A stretch of DNA of 64,000 bases from contig NC_079884.1 in NCBI RefSeq assembly GCF_029227915.1, positions 17,982,001 through 18,046,000 of the forward strand. The letters run 5' to 3'. Position 1 is the stretch's first letter; the number at the start of each line of letters is the position of its first letter. A model generated the notes under the pieces. That model made no database searches. It saw only the letters and a list, made by a program, of their open reading frames with translations, and was not told where the DNA came from. Positions 1 to 10,345 of the stretch are shown here, piece by piece. The translations under genes were made by a program, and so were the position numbers. Origin of the DNA: Hydractinia symbiolongicarpus (lineage: Eukaryota > Cnidaria > Hydrozoa > Anthoathecata > Hydractiniidae).

Positions 1-573
1 AAACACTTGATCGAGATGCAGAATTAAAAACAATGTTTGCCTTCAAAGCGAAAAAACAACGTGTCAAGGTGAGTCACACTCCCTCAACGATCAATCAAAA
101 CAAGGATTTGTATGTGGATATTCCAAACATGGGACAGAACGATGTAATATTCCCCCGAAGCCTTCGGTTATTATTTGATCTGGAGATGACCGGGAGCAAT
201 ACGAAACGTAATATCGTTTCAAATATTGGCAAGAGTCTGGTTGAAAATCACACTAAATGCTCATGAAATTCAAAGTATCAACGACTACAGAGTGTTTGCT
301 GTCCATCGAGATCTCTGGTTATCGAAATTTGAACGTTCAAATAATTTGATGCTCGAGGGAATCTATCCTAATGATGGCACTATCCGCGCATTACAAGTAA
401 ATGCTAGTGATCATGTGGGCAACCTTGAAGAAAAGGCGATCGTTGCAGCGTATGAAAATACGTTCTGTTTCCCACTTGGAAAAATGTTTGAATTAGTCAA
501 ATATTTGCCCTTCTATCAAACGGGATTACACGATAGGCTCCAATTCGTTCTCCATTTTGCCAAATATGAACAT

Positions 574-620
574 GTTATCAAAGATGCAGGTACAGCGGCT
601 GTACCTGCATCTTTGATAAC
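574..620. repeat. Perfect 23-bp foldback inside capsid pseudogene
   Basis: Two perfect 23-base arms flank a single central base. The left arm is native capsid coding sequence; the right arm is its exact reverse complement and has no counterpart in the capsid genes of B and C. This is the expected product of a template-switch during replication or repair. Confidence 0.85.
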
Positions 621-1186
621 AGGGAAGTACTGCAGCCAAAGCAGCGGATGCTGGTTACAAGATCAGTAATATTGCACTAGAGTTCGATAAAGTCAACTAC
701 GAGGGGCTTGCAAATGCAATGGTATCACGGTACAGTCGTATAGCACTGCCATATGAGAGAGTCTTTCGAAGCAAGGTAATCACCATGAAGAAGGAGGATA
801 CTAGCTATAATCTCCAAATCGACACCCCCGCCAAAAGTTTAAAAGGAGTGCTATTACTGTTCGTGGACCCATCGAAAGTCAAAGCTCACTCGGGGCTGAA
901 TTAAATATTTTACAACCCCAAAATTGAAAAAATCTCGATCACTGTTGAGGGTTCACCTAATGAACTTTACTCTCACGCGATACTTGGAAAAGATCAATAT
1001 TAACAAATTGTGAATCTATTTGGTGGCCACGATTCCACAGTAACAATAGGCACCTTAAGAAATAAGGACGGGAAGTTTTGAGGACGGGACAAAATGAAGA
1101 AAGACTGGATCGAGTACACTAATCTAGTACGTGAATAATCACCTTAAGAAAAACAATGTCAGACGGGGTGAAACAAGACAGCAAAC

Positions 1187-2260
1187 ATGGTGTATTTCCG
1201 AGACGTTCGAGAAAGTTTGCTTTTCGCTTATGACGATAACCTCATAAGCGACGAAGAATTTCTGTTGTTGTTTGATTTGAACAGTAGTAAGAATTTGGAT
1301 TATTCTTACTGGAAGTATCAGCCTTTTGATTTGAATTTATTAAGTGACGACGAGTGTCGAACATATTTCCGATTTTACAGAAACGATGTCTATTTATTGA
1401 ACGAAAAGTTACATATACCTGAAGAAATAACGTGTTACAATGGGTCAGTGTTCAGTGGTTTAGAAGCATTTTGTGCACTTCTCAAACGATTTGCTTACCC
1501 ATGTAGGTATGCAGCTATGGTTCCCATCTTTGGTCGACCTGTACTAGAGCTATCACTCATGAGTAATTATATGGTGGATTTTTTATACAACACATATGGA
1601 ACGCTTCTACATACATTTAATCAACCCTGGTTGGCACCACAGCAACTGGAAATTTTTGCAGCTGCTATTTCGAATAAAGGAGCTCCATTGGATCACTGTT
1701 GGGGCTTCATCGACGGAACCGTCAGACCTGTGTGTCGCCCAGGTAGAAATCAACGTGTTTTGTATAATGGCCACAAAAGAGTACATGCTATCAAGTTTCA
1801 GCCCATAGTTGCACCGAATGGAATGATAGCAAACTTATATGGTCCAGTTGAAGGAAGAAGGCATGATAGTGGAATGCTAGCAATGTCTGGACTCCTGCAA
1901 CAACTTCAGTTACACTCACGATCGCCCAATGGTAATCCACTTTGTGTATATGGGGATCCTGCATATCCATTGCGAGTACAGCTGCAAGGTCCATTTAAAG
2001 GTAACTTGAACCAACACCAAAAAGATTACAACAAAGCAATGAGCCAAGTTCGTACCTCCGTTAAATGGGTATTTGGAGATATTTCAAAATATTTTGCTTT
2101 TATTGACTTCAAAAAAAATTTGAAGATACAACTCAGCGCTGTTGGGAAAATGTATATCACTTGTGCATTGCTAGCAAATGCTCACACCTGCTTGTATAAA
2201 TCTATGACCTCAACGTATTTTGGAATAGAGCCACCACATTTGGAGGATTATTTTTTGTGA
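1187..2260 (+). CDS. PIF/Harbinger DDE transposase
   Basis: Uninterrupted 357-residue protein with the catalytic pattern of the DDE_Tnp_4 nuclease family: WGFIDGT carries the first aspartate (about residue 177), YGDPAYP the second (about 257), and a C-terminal segment follows with the NKAMSQVRTSVKWVFG helix, where this family places its glutamate but this copy has no obvious one. The HKRVHAIKFQ strand between the first two motifs is typical. It would cut and join transposon ends in the nucleus together with the Myb-like protein encoded convergently at 2563-3278. The ORF looks intact, but the replaced or missing third acidic residue should be checked before calling it active. Start chosen at the first ATG. 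Confidence 0.85.
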   Translation: MVYFRDVRESLLFAYDDNLISDEEFLLLFDLNSSKNLDYSYWKYQPFDLNLLSDDECRTYFRFYRNDVYLLNEKLHIPEEITCYNGSVFSGLEAFCALLKRFAYPCRYAAMVPIFGRPVLELSLMSNYMVDFLYNTYGTLLHTFNQPWLAPQQLEIFAAAISNKGAPLDHCWGFIDGTVRPVCRPGRNQRVLYNGHKRVHAIKFQPIVAPNGMIANLYGPVEGRRHDSGMLAMSGLLQQLQLHSRSPNGNPLCVYGDPAYPLRVQLQGPFKGNLNQHQKDYNKAMSQVRTSVKWVFGDISKYFAFIDFKKNLKIQLSAVGKMYITCALLANAHTCLYKSMTSTYFGIEPPHLEDYFL

Positions 2261-2562
2261 ACAACAGTTGTTTTGAATAAATACAGTTGTCTAGACATTT
2301 TTGTGATATCTTTGTAAAAACATACTCAACAAAATAAATATACATAAACAAAATAAATTCTGAGAAAATTATTTCCATCAATGTTGTTTCTTGGATTTCT
2401 ATTGAAAATAATAAAAACAAACAACAGTTTTTCTTAGAAATATATGCTGAATATTCTCTGCTGAGTTTAAAAAGGTTTGTTAGGAGCAATCAAATCAATA
2501 AAACTTTTAGTGTTAAACAAAACTTAAGAACCAATATCCACAATCCCCTGCTTCAAAAATCA

Positions 2563-3278
2563 CTACTTTCTTTGCATTATATTGGCCATAAACATTAACA
2601 TCTGCTGTGTCTGTTGTCGCTGTGACTCCATCTGTTCTCTAATAACTTGGATCATCTCCCGTTGTTGATTTTCAGCAGATGTTTGCTGTGCTGCTTGCAT
2701 TTCATATTTTTGTTTTTTCAATTCCAACTCATCTTTTCTCAAACTCTGTTCTCTCTCACCTTTTTCCCTCAAGTATTGTATGGTATCAGTTCCAGAACTT
2801 TTAGTTTTTTTGCTTTTTTCTCAGTATCTTCACCTCCAGCCTCTGTGGTTAGTTCTTTTCTTTTTTTACTTTCACTGAACGTTTCTAAAGCTTTCATTCT
2901 CATGTCGGATGCTGCATTAGCTTCTTTTTCAATTTTCTCTGATTGTTGGCTATCTTGTTCAGCATGTACCTTTTCATACTCCTTAATTTTCTCTGAAATA
3001 TCTTCCATCGCATCCATAATTTTATCAAACTCAGGAGCAATACCACTAGCTTTCAATTCTTCTCGAGTTTTATTTTGGTAACGTGTTTTTAAAATTCCAA
3101 ATCTTTCACGAACAGATCTTTGATCCGCTTGAAATTGTTCCGAATCCAACTGACTTAAGTTTTCAGCAATAACTTTCCAAGCATTCCCTCTCTCTTTTGT
3201 TCGTGCTTTATATTTGTAGGGTTCAAAAAGAAGCACTTCTCTTAACAACAGTTCGTCTTTACGATCGTTCCAAACCAT
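2563..3278 (-). pseudogene. Myb/SANT-like Harbinger accessory protein, one frameshift
   Basis: The N-terminal part (from MVWNDRKDELLLREV) is a Myb/SANT-like DNA-binding domain of the kind encoded next to Harbinger transposases, where it helps bind transposon ends and bring the transposase to the nucleus. The C-terminal part is a charged coiled coil rich in Q and E (LREKGERE onward). The two parts lie in different frames; the break falls near 2810 in an A-rich run, so it is a one-base slip. I start it at 3278 because the 16 residues upstream do not resemble the family. Function without the coiled coil is doubtful. Confidence 0.75.
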
Positions 3279-3909
3279 ATGTGACCTTGAAAATTTTAAA
3301 AAAATAGTAGAAAAAGTAGCTTTCACTTTCGTACAAACAATTTTGTTTTTTCACAGATTAGCTATACACTTATATTGCATTTATGTAACAAATTTGGAGA
3401 AAAGTAAATCCATAATGATGATTTTTACCTTTTTTTGACACTCTTTGCAATTTCTTCATCAATTTTCATCAAGTAAAGCGAAAAAGAAAAACTTTGTTGT
3501 CACCTTTATTTCACGACGTGAAACCATGTGTCTTCACGTTGTGAACTTTCGCTAGACGGCTGAATAGGTGGAATCACCTTTGTTCTAAAAATGCGCAGTG
3601 TTTAAAAATTACGTAATTCTAGGAAATTCCCGTCCTTAAAACTTCCCGTCCTTATTTCTTAAGGTGGCTAATAGGTCAATTCCTAACTGAAAGAATTGCC
3701 CTTTTTGTCAATTTTCGATCATGCCCTGAAAATAATCTTCATGGTAGTGGTAGATATCTTCATCAATTATCCGATGGTATCACATTACGTATGACAAAGA
3801 AAGCAGATGGGACGGGCAATATTAGCTGTTATGTGTATCTATTGACTGATGCTCAATTGAACCTCCTGGACAAGCGTTTTATAGCATTCAGTATTAGAGT
3901 TTCGAATAA

Positions 3910-4499
3910 ATGACTCTAGATATAGTTAAAGAGCCCCACACATGTGGGATGTGGGAAAACTCAGCGCGTTCTGGACCTTCTCGAGGGTGAATACAAGAAA
4001 CATTTTCACAACATTATTATCCTGTGTCCAACCATACAATAGAACACCACATACCTCGAGAGATCCTCACTGTGGCGAGATAAGTATGTATTCCTGATTA
4101 ATCCTAAGGATCAACTGCTTGAATGGATTGAAAAATTATCGTCGCTGTTAGCCGGTGAAAACACGCTGTTCATTATCGATAATATGATTGCTGATGAAAA
4201 TCTCGATAAAAAAACGACAATCTTTGCTTGAGCTAGCCATCTCGGGCAGACATCGAAAGCATAGACTTTGGCTATTAACACAGTCCTATACCGGTTTACC
4301 GAAACATCTGAGACGGCAAAAGAAACAGCTGTGCCTCTGGTACCCCCATGAACGGTCGGATATGAAATTAATCGATGAAGAGACAAATTTGATCAGTGAT
4401 TGGGAGGAGATTAAACTTGAACTGAAAAAGTCAAAACATTCATGCTTATATGTGAGATTGGAGCACCCTAGAAGCTATAAAATGATCATCAAATTTTAA
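3910..4499 (+). pseudogene. Packaging ATPase of element A, broken
   Basis: Starts in an AATAAATG context overlapping the capsid stop. It is homologous to the intact ATPase at 33278-33871. The Walker A region at about 3945-3965 has lost several residues, and another shift lies near 4210. The C-terminal half, from LLELAISGRHR to the conserved end HPRSYK, is well preserved. The family is the A32/FtsK-HerA type that pumps viral DNA into capsids. Loss of the Walker A loop makes it non-functional. Confidence 0.75.
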
Positions 4500-4517
4500 A
4501 TAAATATATATTAATAA

Positions 4518-4757
4518 ATGCTCAACAACATTGTACTATTTCTGGTTATTGCCTTACTCAGCTGGACACCGAGAAACGCTGCGGCACACCGAGAAGAATT
4601 GGATGAATTAAGGCATCGCGAATTAGGAGTTCGTAGGCTGCCTACCGTGGACCACCTGCCTATCCACGGAATCAAGCACTTATTTGGCGGTAAACAGGTT
4701 CGTAGGCACCCTTTAACACCTAGATGCGGATTGGCGACGCTTAAAATTCTCGAGTGA
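4518..4757 (+). CDS. Small secreted or membrane-anchored protein, unknown
   Basis: A 79-residue protein with an N-terminal hydrophobic stretch (LNNIVLFLVIALLSW) followed by a possible signal-peptidase site near NAAAH. The remainder is basic and histidine-rich. I recognise no family. It begins in the TTAATAAATG context used by other genes of these elements, and a 12-bp stem-loop follows its stop by 5 bases, which supports it as a real gene. No counterpart was found in elements B or C. Confidence 0.45.
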   Translation: MLNNIVLFLVIALLSWTPRNAAAHREELDELRHRELGVRRLPTVDHLPIHGIKHLFGGKQVRRHPLTPRCGLATLKILE

Positions 4758-4762
4758 ATGAT

Positions 4763-4791
4763 GTTTTATGGATCGATTTGATCCACAAAAC
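4763..4791 (+). terminator. 3' stem-loop after the 4518 gene
   Basis: Arms GTTTTATGGATC and GATCCACAAAAC pair over 12 bases with one G-U, and the loop is 5 bases. It lies 5 bases after the stop codon at 4755-4757. It belongs to the gene-end hairpin pattern seen in elements B and C. Confidence 0.55.
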
Positions 4792-4857
4792 GATGTGATA
4801 TTTATTAAAAAAATTAATATGATATTTGATCGTATACGAGCCTGAATACAAGAAAAA

Positions 4858-5262
4858 ATGATCCTACCGTCCAGTTATTTTGGATCCATGACAAATATCA
4901 AATTTTTTATTAGACAACGCCTCGCCCAAATGTATATCCACCTATCTTGCCCGATGTTAGGGATTGGGTTGAAAATTTCCAACATTTCTATCTTAAAAAT
5001 ATTGATAGATCCGGATAGCGAGCCATCAATAGCCAGCGTTGAGTTTTCCCTTACTCATTTGAAGCCACAGCAAGGCAAGGTTTTTCATCACACACCATAC
5101 AATGTGACTTTTGATTCGGTCGAGGAAAAAATTGTCGTTTATTTTCCTAAAGAATCACAAGACGGTGCCTATGCGATGACGCTATGCCAGTACACGGATC
5201 CCTACGCTGATCTTGTTGATCCTAATATACGTTTCATATGCATCGCGGAGGATCCGAAATAG
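4858..5262 (+). CDS. Unknown protein of element A
   Basis: A 134-residue open frame with no family I recognise. The second half alternates hydrophobic and polar residues in a way that suggests beta strands. It follows the same strand and spacing as the neighbouring late-type genes and may be a small virion or accessory protein, but that is only position-based inference. The first ATG has no strong ATAAA motif, so the true start may be internal or the N-terminus may be lost. Confidence 0.35.
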   Translation: MILPSSYFGSMTNIKFFIRQRLAQMYIHLSCPMLGIGLKISNISILKILIDPDSEPSIASVEFSLTHLKPQQGKVFHHTPYNVTFDSVEEKIVVYFPKESQDGAYAMTLCQYTDPYADLVDPNIRFICIAEDPK

Positions 5263-5360
5263 TAGGGGTGCGGCGGGATGGGTCCCCTTAAAAAAAGTTT
5301 TCTTTTCATGGATTTGTCCAAAATAAGAAATTTCGGATTCAAAAAAAATAACAAATAAAA

Positions 5361-5525
5361 ATGTCTCTTGTAAGTCAACGTGCAATTGTCGAGCAGTTCA
5401 ACTTTAATGAAGAAAAAGTCCGATCTGTGTATGTTGAGGGTCAAGGCGAATGCCTTGTAACCTGCGATGTATTTAGAGCCGTTGGATATACAGATGATGA
5501 CAATGACAGGAGGACTGTTCGGACA
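5361..5525 (+). pseudogene. BRO-N domain fragment
   Basis: Starts in an AACAAATAAAAATG context and matches the first 50 or so residues of the BRO gene of element C (46389), including CLV-x-DVFRAVGYTDD. BRO-N is a DNA-binding domain common in insect DNA viruses and giant viruses. The match stops near 5525, where the sequence passes directly into an antisense integrase fragment. The rest of the gene was therefore removed by a deletion. Confidence 0.75.
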
Positions 5526-5678
5526 CAACAACCAATGTGTGACTTTCTTTTTGGATTCTCCACTCTCTGAGGATAGTAGTTTGATGGTTTTTTGTCCAAC
5601 CCAAAGATGTTCAGGCTGATAATAAATACTACTTAGTTTTTTTGCATTTTTTTCTGTAACGATATGTTGTTTTGACAT
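5525..5678 (-). pseudogene. Integrase N-terminal fragment
   Basis: About 50 residues from MSKQHIVTEKNAKK, matching the N-terminal helical domain of the integrases at 48890 and 35758 (YYQPEHLW, KKKVTHWLL). The catalytic core is gone. The start context is TATAATAAATATG. It ends at the same breakpoint as the BRO fragment. Confidence 0.75.
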
Positions 5679-5683
5679 ATTTA

Positions 5684-5998
5684 TTATATATCAAAACGTG
5701 TGTATTTTTTTGACAAATATTTATACGCAAAATATCTTAGAAGTGCAAGCGATCCTAGAATGAAGATTAATTCACCGTCTTGTTGTTGTTTAGATGTTAC
5801 GTAAATATTAGACAATTTGGGGGCCTTATCGATCGTGGCGATGTAATACTCACGCATTGATTCAACGAGTTCTTTCACATCGAGCCACGCATCAAGGCCT
5901 GGATGGAATCCATGCTTAACCTGCAAGTGCAACTTTGTCATGTCTTGATTATATTTTTCATATAATCCTACAACTTGTTTTGACAGATTATTCCCCAT
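5684..5998 (-). CDS. Small membrane protein of the Int-adjacent family
   Basis: A 104-residue protein whose C-terminal half matches the gene next to integrase in element C (48923-49321): REYYIATIDKAPKLS, then KQQQDGEL, then a single membrane segment and a short basic tail. The N-terminal half differs. The ATG at 5998 overlaps the end of the upstream gene, as in a compact operon-like array. It sits directly upstream of integrase in all three elements, so it may serve virion structure or integration; that is inference. I chose this ATG because homology begins after it. Confidence 0.6.
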   Translation of the reverse strand: MGNNLSKQVVGLYEKYNQDMTKLHLQVKHGFHPGLDAWLDVKELVESMREYYIATIDKAPKLSNIYVTSKQQQDGELIFILGSLALLRYFAYKYLSKKYTRFDI

Positions 5999-6490
5999 TA
6001 TCTTCTTCTTCTCGTTCGTTTTCATTTGTTTTTGTTTTGTACAAAACTTCAACATGATTGACTGTATGAGCAACAACGATAAGGGGCGCTAGAAATTTTC
6101 CAAACGCAGCGTACATGAGGATCCCTAAGTCAGCCATCGAATCTTTGATAATTGAATCTCTCTCAATATCTCGTCTTAATTCTTCAGCACTATCGATCTT
6201 AACAACATTACCTACAACATTTGCGTACATACTAATTGCATGGGAAGAGAGTGCCTTGGCTGTCTTTTCTCCTTTCTCATGAATTTCACGTTGAACATAT
6301 TCAGCATATACCTTTTCGATCATATCGTCTGGTACTTTTTCAACGAAGCCTTCCGTACATTTTTTTGGTAAAAGATGCCCTTTGCCTTTGCGTATAGCAT
6401 CCTTCAAAGCCTGGCGTTTATCGATGGATTTTTCAGGTTGTTGTAAGGGTTCCGCAGGAGTATCAACAACATCAAATATATAGTTTTATA
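5988..6490 (-). pseudogene. Homologue of the 43253 hydrophobic protein, 5' end lost
   Basis: Open frame of about 160 codons matching the element C gene at 43253-43900 in order: a DV-x-DTP motif, a charged helical middle, and a C-terminal hydrophobic stretch (MYAAFGKFLAPLIVVAHTV). No ATG precedes the matching region; an in-frame stop lies just upstream near 6495. The gene therefore seems 5'-truncated. Probably a membrane-associated virion protein, function unknown. Confidence 0.5.
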
Positions 6491-6611
6491 TGTCTGTATT
6501 TTAGAAAAAACGATAGTTAAATTATAAAAGGCAAAATTATCGAAATATATAAACAAAATTCCATTTATTGAAATTTGTTTGATCAAACGCGCTATACTAC
6601 AATCTTTTCCA

Positions 6612-7109
6612 TTACTCAGAGATATGTCGATTACCCTTCGTTTGATTATCCGCAACCCACATGGGTTGCATGTTGGTGTAGTGCAGTCTTGCAATTTGCA
6701 CCTCTTCGCTAGGGTATACCCCGTTCTCCCTATACTTTATCGGTATCTTATGGTCGAACTCCCACTGACCTCTATTCCCCCAGTTTATACCGCCTTTAAA
6801 TTGGGCCTGGATGTGCTTCATAGATGTAACAACATCACATCCCAGATATTCTGTGGAGGCAATCTCTGTATCATACCTTAGCGCATGATGTATTCTGGCT
6901 CCAATTAGCATATGTAGATACCCAGGGCGATCGCATATGGGGCACTGCCTTCTTTGTTTTTTGTGCGGGTACCTTGGACGTTCTCTTGAACCCTTCTTTA
7001 TATCCAGGCACCTAACGCACCATTTCGTCCGTTGTTCATTTCCTTTGACCCTGAAGTTGTCTAAAGAAAGATAGTGATTACATTGCGTGCATTTCTTACT
7101 CTCTTCCAT
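6612..7109 (-). CDS. Zinc-finger HNH endonuclease
   Basis: Intact 165-residue protein. Residues 7-34 form a C-x2-C...C-x2-C zinc finger with conserved F and CLD, and a second pair (CPIC) lies at about 56-59. The C-terminal half is an HNH nuclease of the type common in large DNA viruses: LGCDVVTSMKHI, QWEFDHKIPI with catalytic His 120, then HYTNMQPMWVADNQTKGN with the Asn. It probably cuts DNA, acting as a homing-type or recombination nuclease; the target is unknown. The same N-terminal finger begins two genes of element B (32582, 32777), which lack the HNH part. It lies between polymerase and the 5988 gene on the same strand. Confidence 0.8.
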   Translation of the reverse strand: MEESKKCTQCNHYLSLDNFRVKGNEQRTKWCVRCLDIKKGSRERPRYPHKKQRRQCPICDRPGYLHMLIGARIHHALRYDTEIASTEYLGCDVVTSMKHIQAQFKGGINWGNRGQWEFDHKIPIKYRENGVYPSEEVQIARLHYTNMQPMWVADNQTKGNRHISE

Positions 7110-7509
7110 GTCTTTTTGTTGTTGTTTTGTGAGGGTTTTACTTTACAAATCTTTGGACAGCTTTTAGAAACAAAACTCCCTCAGGGGGAATATATAAAAT
7201 CGACGCATCACTGCGCATCATGCAGAAAACCTCTTGATTATTTAAAAATGTTTAAAATATTTATGAATGGATGAGGCAAATGAGGTTTCATCTTGTTTTT
7301 ACTGCTTCATACTGATAAGGAGTGACTCTCATTTTCCTCACCGTACGTACCCACGAGCTAATGTTGATATCAAGTCGTTTTGCACAAGTCGTTTATCATC
7401 ATCATGATTAAGAGCAATTTTGGTGCTTTTTACGGTGTACAATTGATGATTTTTATTCTGAATAAGCACATGACTTTTATAAGATTTATGCCATCATCTA
7501 AGCATTTTT

Positions 7510-10345
7510 TTTAATCATCAATTGTGATTTTTTACACCCTTACATCTTTTGTCTTCTTTTTCCAATGCTTTATATGCATATAATTTTGCACACAAAGCAA
7601 TAAATTCTGCTTTAATTTTTTCACCCAATTCGTCCTTCATCAATCCCACAACCTTTTTATTCATTCCAATTGGAAGTTGTCTGCCATCTTCCTTTGTAAA
7701 TCCACTCGTGTCAAATCTGACTTCGACATCACCCGCAATATCCCTATAAAAATCTTTGGTTCTGATATAGTAGACGAAACTGTCGGTGTCCATATAACAA
7801 ACTTGGATTATACCCCCATATTTTGGTTGCATGTAATCATAAGGAAACTCATACATGATCAGTTTGCTCATATCTAATATAGCCTGCCCAAGATATACTG
7901 GTTTATTCATTATAATCTCAGTTTTACCCATTTCAACAACCATTAAGTTTTTGCTAAATGCATGAGCATCTTTAAAATTGGATATTTTTGCGGATATTTT
8001 CCTTCGTTTTTCCAAACACGGAGAGGTTCATTAATTTAAAAAAGTCCTTTTCAAAATTGCTCTTAGCACCAGTCCTCAAATTTGTATTCACATCAATGTA
8101 TGGCCTAAGTCACTGACTCTGATTGAACTGGATGACTCGGTCTAATTTTTTAAGAATTAGGCCATGCTTTAGCGCTTAATTGAGTGCTCTGATGTGAACA
8201 ACGTACTTATGCTTGTTTCGCAGGTGCGGTACCAATTTTTCAACCTTTAATATCGTCATCCGCTCCAGTAAGAATGGCAGCTTATTATGTTTTTGATGCA
8301 GCTCCATGGAATAATCCACATCGATTTCCAATAGGTACCCGTGCTTATTTTTCTTCACCAATTTTGCGATCCTTTTAGGGGTGAAATCATCGACATTAAT
8401 TATCCATGTAAAGCCATGAGTTGGTAGATTCTCCCGCATAGCCCAACCGTAAAGATTGTTAGCATCGAGGTATTGCAACTATGACGATTCTTCATCAGGA
8501 TTATATTGATCGCCCATATATTTATTGTTGGCCTTGGCATAGCGATGAATGGCTTGTACGATACCACCTCGAATACCTTTTCCAAACATGAGGTACATAT
8601 CTGGGTCAGTTAAAAGTTCTAATTCAAATCCAGTGCATTTTAATGAGGCCTTCCATGCCAGTGCACTGTATAATTTAGAAGACACGCACCCCTAAAATTT
8701 TCAAAAATATCTGCCAGTAGTAGCACGTCAGTGGTAAGCATGGTAGTCACCGAGCGTCACTTGATCACGATCTGGCGCGATACCATGCATACCATCCATG
8801 CTTTTTCCGCATGCCTATAATCGAGGTCAGATATGCAATCCATATTTAATTGACTATAAAATGATTCCTTTGCTGGTAGCTCCAATTCTTCAAATCGTTC
8901 CCAGCTATCCATGTATTCGTACGGATAAACCCCCTTCTAATCATTAATCGAAATATATCGTCCTTATCGAAAAAATTTGCCATTGAGGGTACGTTTAACT
9001 TTAATTTTTCTTATTTCAATTGCTTTGTGGTTTCCAACTTACATTTTTTACATAAAATCTTGCAATATAATCATCATTTATACTCCCAAATTCTAAACAT
9101 TTTTGTGCACAATGTTGATATTTCATATCACTAGTGTTTGTTCCAATTAGATTGCTTGATAATTTATCCAGGCTTGATGCTATAAATCAAAACTGTTGAT
9201 AAATCGAAGCTCTATTTTTTTGATCACCTGTTCCCCATTCGAGTTGATCACTCCCGCAAGAGGCACGAAGACCTTGACGCTGGAACTTATATATATATTT
9301 CTCCTTGTTTTCCGCGATGCACCCTATATCTTGCGCGTTATATTTTTTAACCTAATTCTCTGATGAACAGATGCGCGTCGTAACCGCTCAAATTATGAAA
9401 GATGATGGGGATGTGGAATTCGGTATTTTAAATTACAATTGTTATGGGCTGCAGCACGATAAATCCCTGTATAATGACAATGATCTCGCACTTTTCGGTT
9501 TGATGGATCGTTGAATGGTTTCATACAGATATGACAGCAATGTGCCCCTTCGAACTCTTTCTCTTGCACCTCTGTGAGCTCCGTCATGGGCTGCTGTGGA
9601 AACGTGTTATATAGCCCCTTCACCTCATCTTCCAAATGCCCTATAAATTTCTCCACACAATCCTTACCACGGTATGTTGTCAATGGATCTGGTACGTCTC
9701 CGTAAGCAAATTCGCTATATGTGCACCAGCCTGATGGTACATGCTTGTTCAATTTTAAGGTCTTACTTTCCCTACGATCTTCTTCCATTGGGATGAGTAA
9801 ACTTTCAAAATCAGCATAAATTGCAAACGGGACCTTGAATTGCTGTTGACCATCCTGATATTTCAACCATTTTTAGCTTTCCTTTGACATTGTATTTTTA
9901 GCCGCCTGGTGATCTATGCAACATTTATAATGCTTGTCCCTGGATTTTTCACAATTAAAGGCCTGCAAGCAATTAATGTAGAAATGCATCGCTTTACAGT
10001 CCTTAGAATTCCCTCTGCCCAGCAGCCTTGAGAGACTTTTGATGCAAGTATAACGCATCTTTTCAATATCTGTGATGAGCAGCAGATTCGCCTGTTTTTC
10101 ACGTGATGCGTTGTAGTCGGACTTAATGCTGCTAGTCCCCAATGAATATAAAACGTTGACCGCAAGATTAGGGTTGTTATCTTCAAATTTTATTATTTTT
10201 TTAATGCCAAGTGGGAATTCTAGACCGTTCCAGTTATATTTATAATCAAGGTGTCGTAATTTAGTGACGCGCTCTGGATGAGTATCGATTTCTTCATGAT
10301 GTAATGCTGCGATGACGGCCCATTTAAAACATTCTTCATCATTGG
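7510..10345 (-). pseudogene. Family B DNA polymerase of element A, decayed
   Basis: Pieces read in order from 10345 downwards. First comes the ECFKWAVIAALHHEE block and a zinc-finger-like Cys/His segment (CLQAFNCEKSRDKHYKCC). Then come the exonuclease motif IYADFES at about 9800 and an endonuclease VII-like VRDHCHYTG motif at about 9480. Motif A (LDANNLYGWAM) is at about 8450, and motif C (CYMDTDSFVYYI) at about 7790. At least five frameshifts or stops separate the pieces; 8690-9390 is especially eroded and motif B is lost near 8020-8170. The intact family replicates linear viral DNA from a protein primer. Confidence 0.85.

Larger units (their letters stand above)
1048..3669. mobile_element. 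PIF/Harbinger DNA transposon
   Basis: Terminal inverted repeats of about 40 bp, with core CACCTTAAGAAATAAGGACG, lie at both ends. A 3-bp target duplication AAT is present at 1045-1047 and 3670-3672. Removing the element and one AAT leaves the capsid reading expected from elements B and C, which fixes the borders. It carries two convergent genes: a DDE transposase (plus) and a Myb/SANT-like accessory protein (minus), the standard two-gene layout of this superfamily. The end region 3327-3630 holds no gene. Confidence 0.9.
1..3912 (+). pseudogene. Major capsid protein of element A, interrupted
   Basis: Homologous over its length to the intact capsid gene of element C at 49329-50612. Shared landmarks include VDIPNMGQNDVIFP near the N-terminus and LPYERV in the second half. 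The start codon is upstream of the window. Breaks seen: a small deletion with frameshift near 245, a 23-bp inverted insertion at 574-620, a stop near 902 and a 2.6-kb Harbinger transposon at 1048-3669. The gene resumes at 3673 and ends near 3912, where its stop overlaps the ATG of the packaging ATPase. The family is inferred to be a double-jelly-roll virion protein because it sits beside the packaging ATPase and integrase; the fold is not directly visible. Confidence 0.75.
1..10345. mobile_element. Maverick/Polinton-like element A, partial and decayed
   Basis: Relics of a virus-like element run from the window start to about 10345. On the plus strand are capsid protein, packaging ATPase, two small genes and a BRO-N fragment. 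On the minus strand are integrase fragment, small membrane protein, a conserved hydrophobic protein, an HNH nuclease and family B polymerase. The start of the element lies outside the window and no terminal inverted repeat is visible. The gene order differs from elements B and C, so this is a separate lineage rather than a copy of them. Most genes carry shifts or stops, and base composition is closer to the AT-rich host, both consistent with an older insertion. Confidence 0.8.

Noticed and set aside
2647-3081. 144-codon plus-strand frame rich in Phe and Ser
   Set aside because: Shadow of the Myb-like gene on the other strand.
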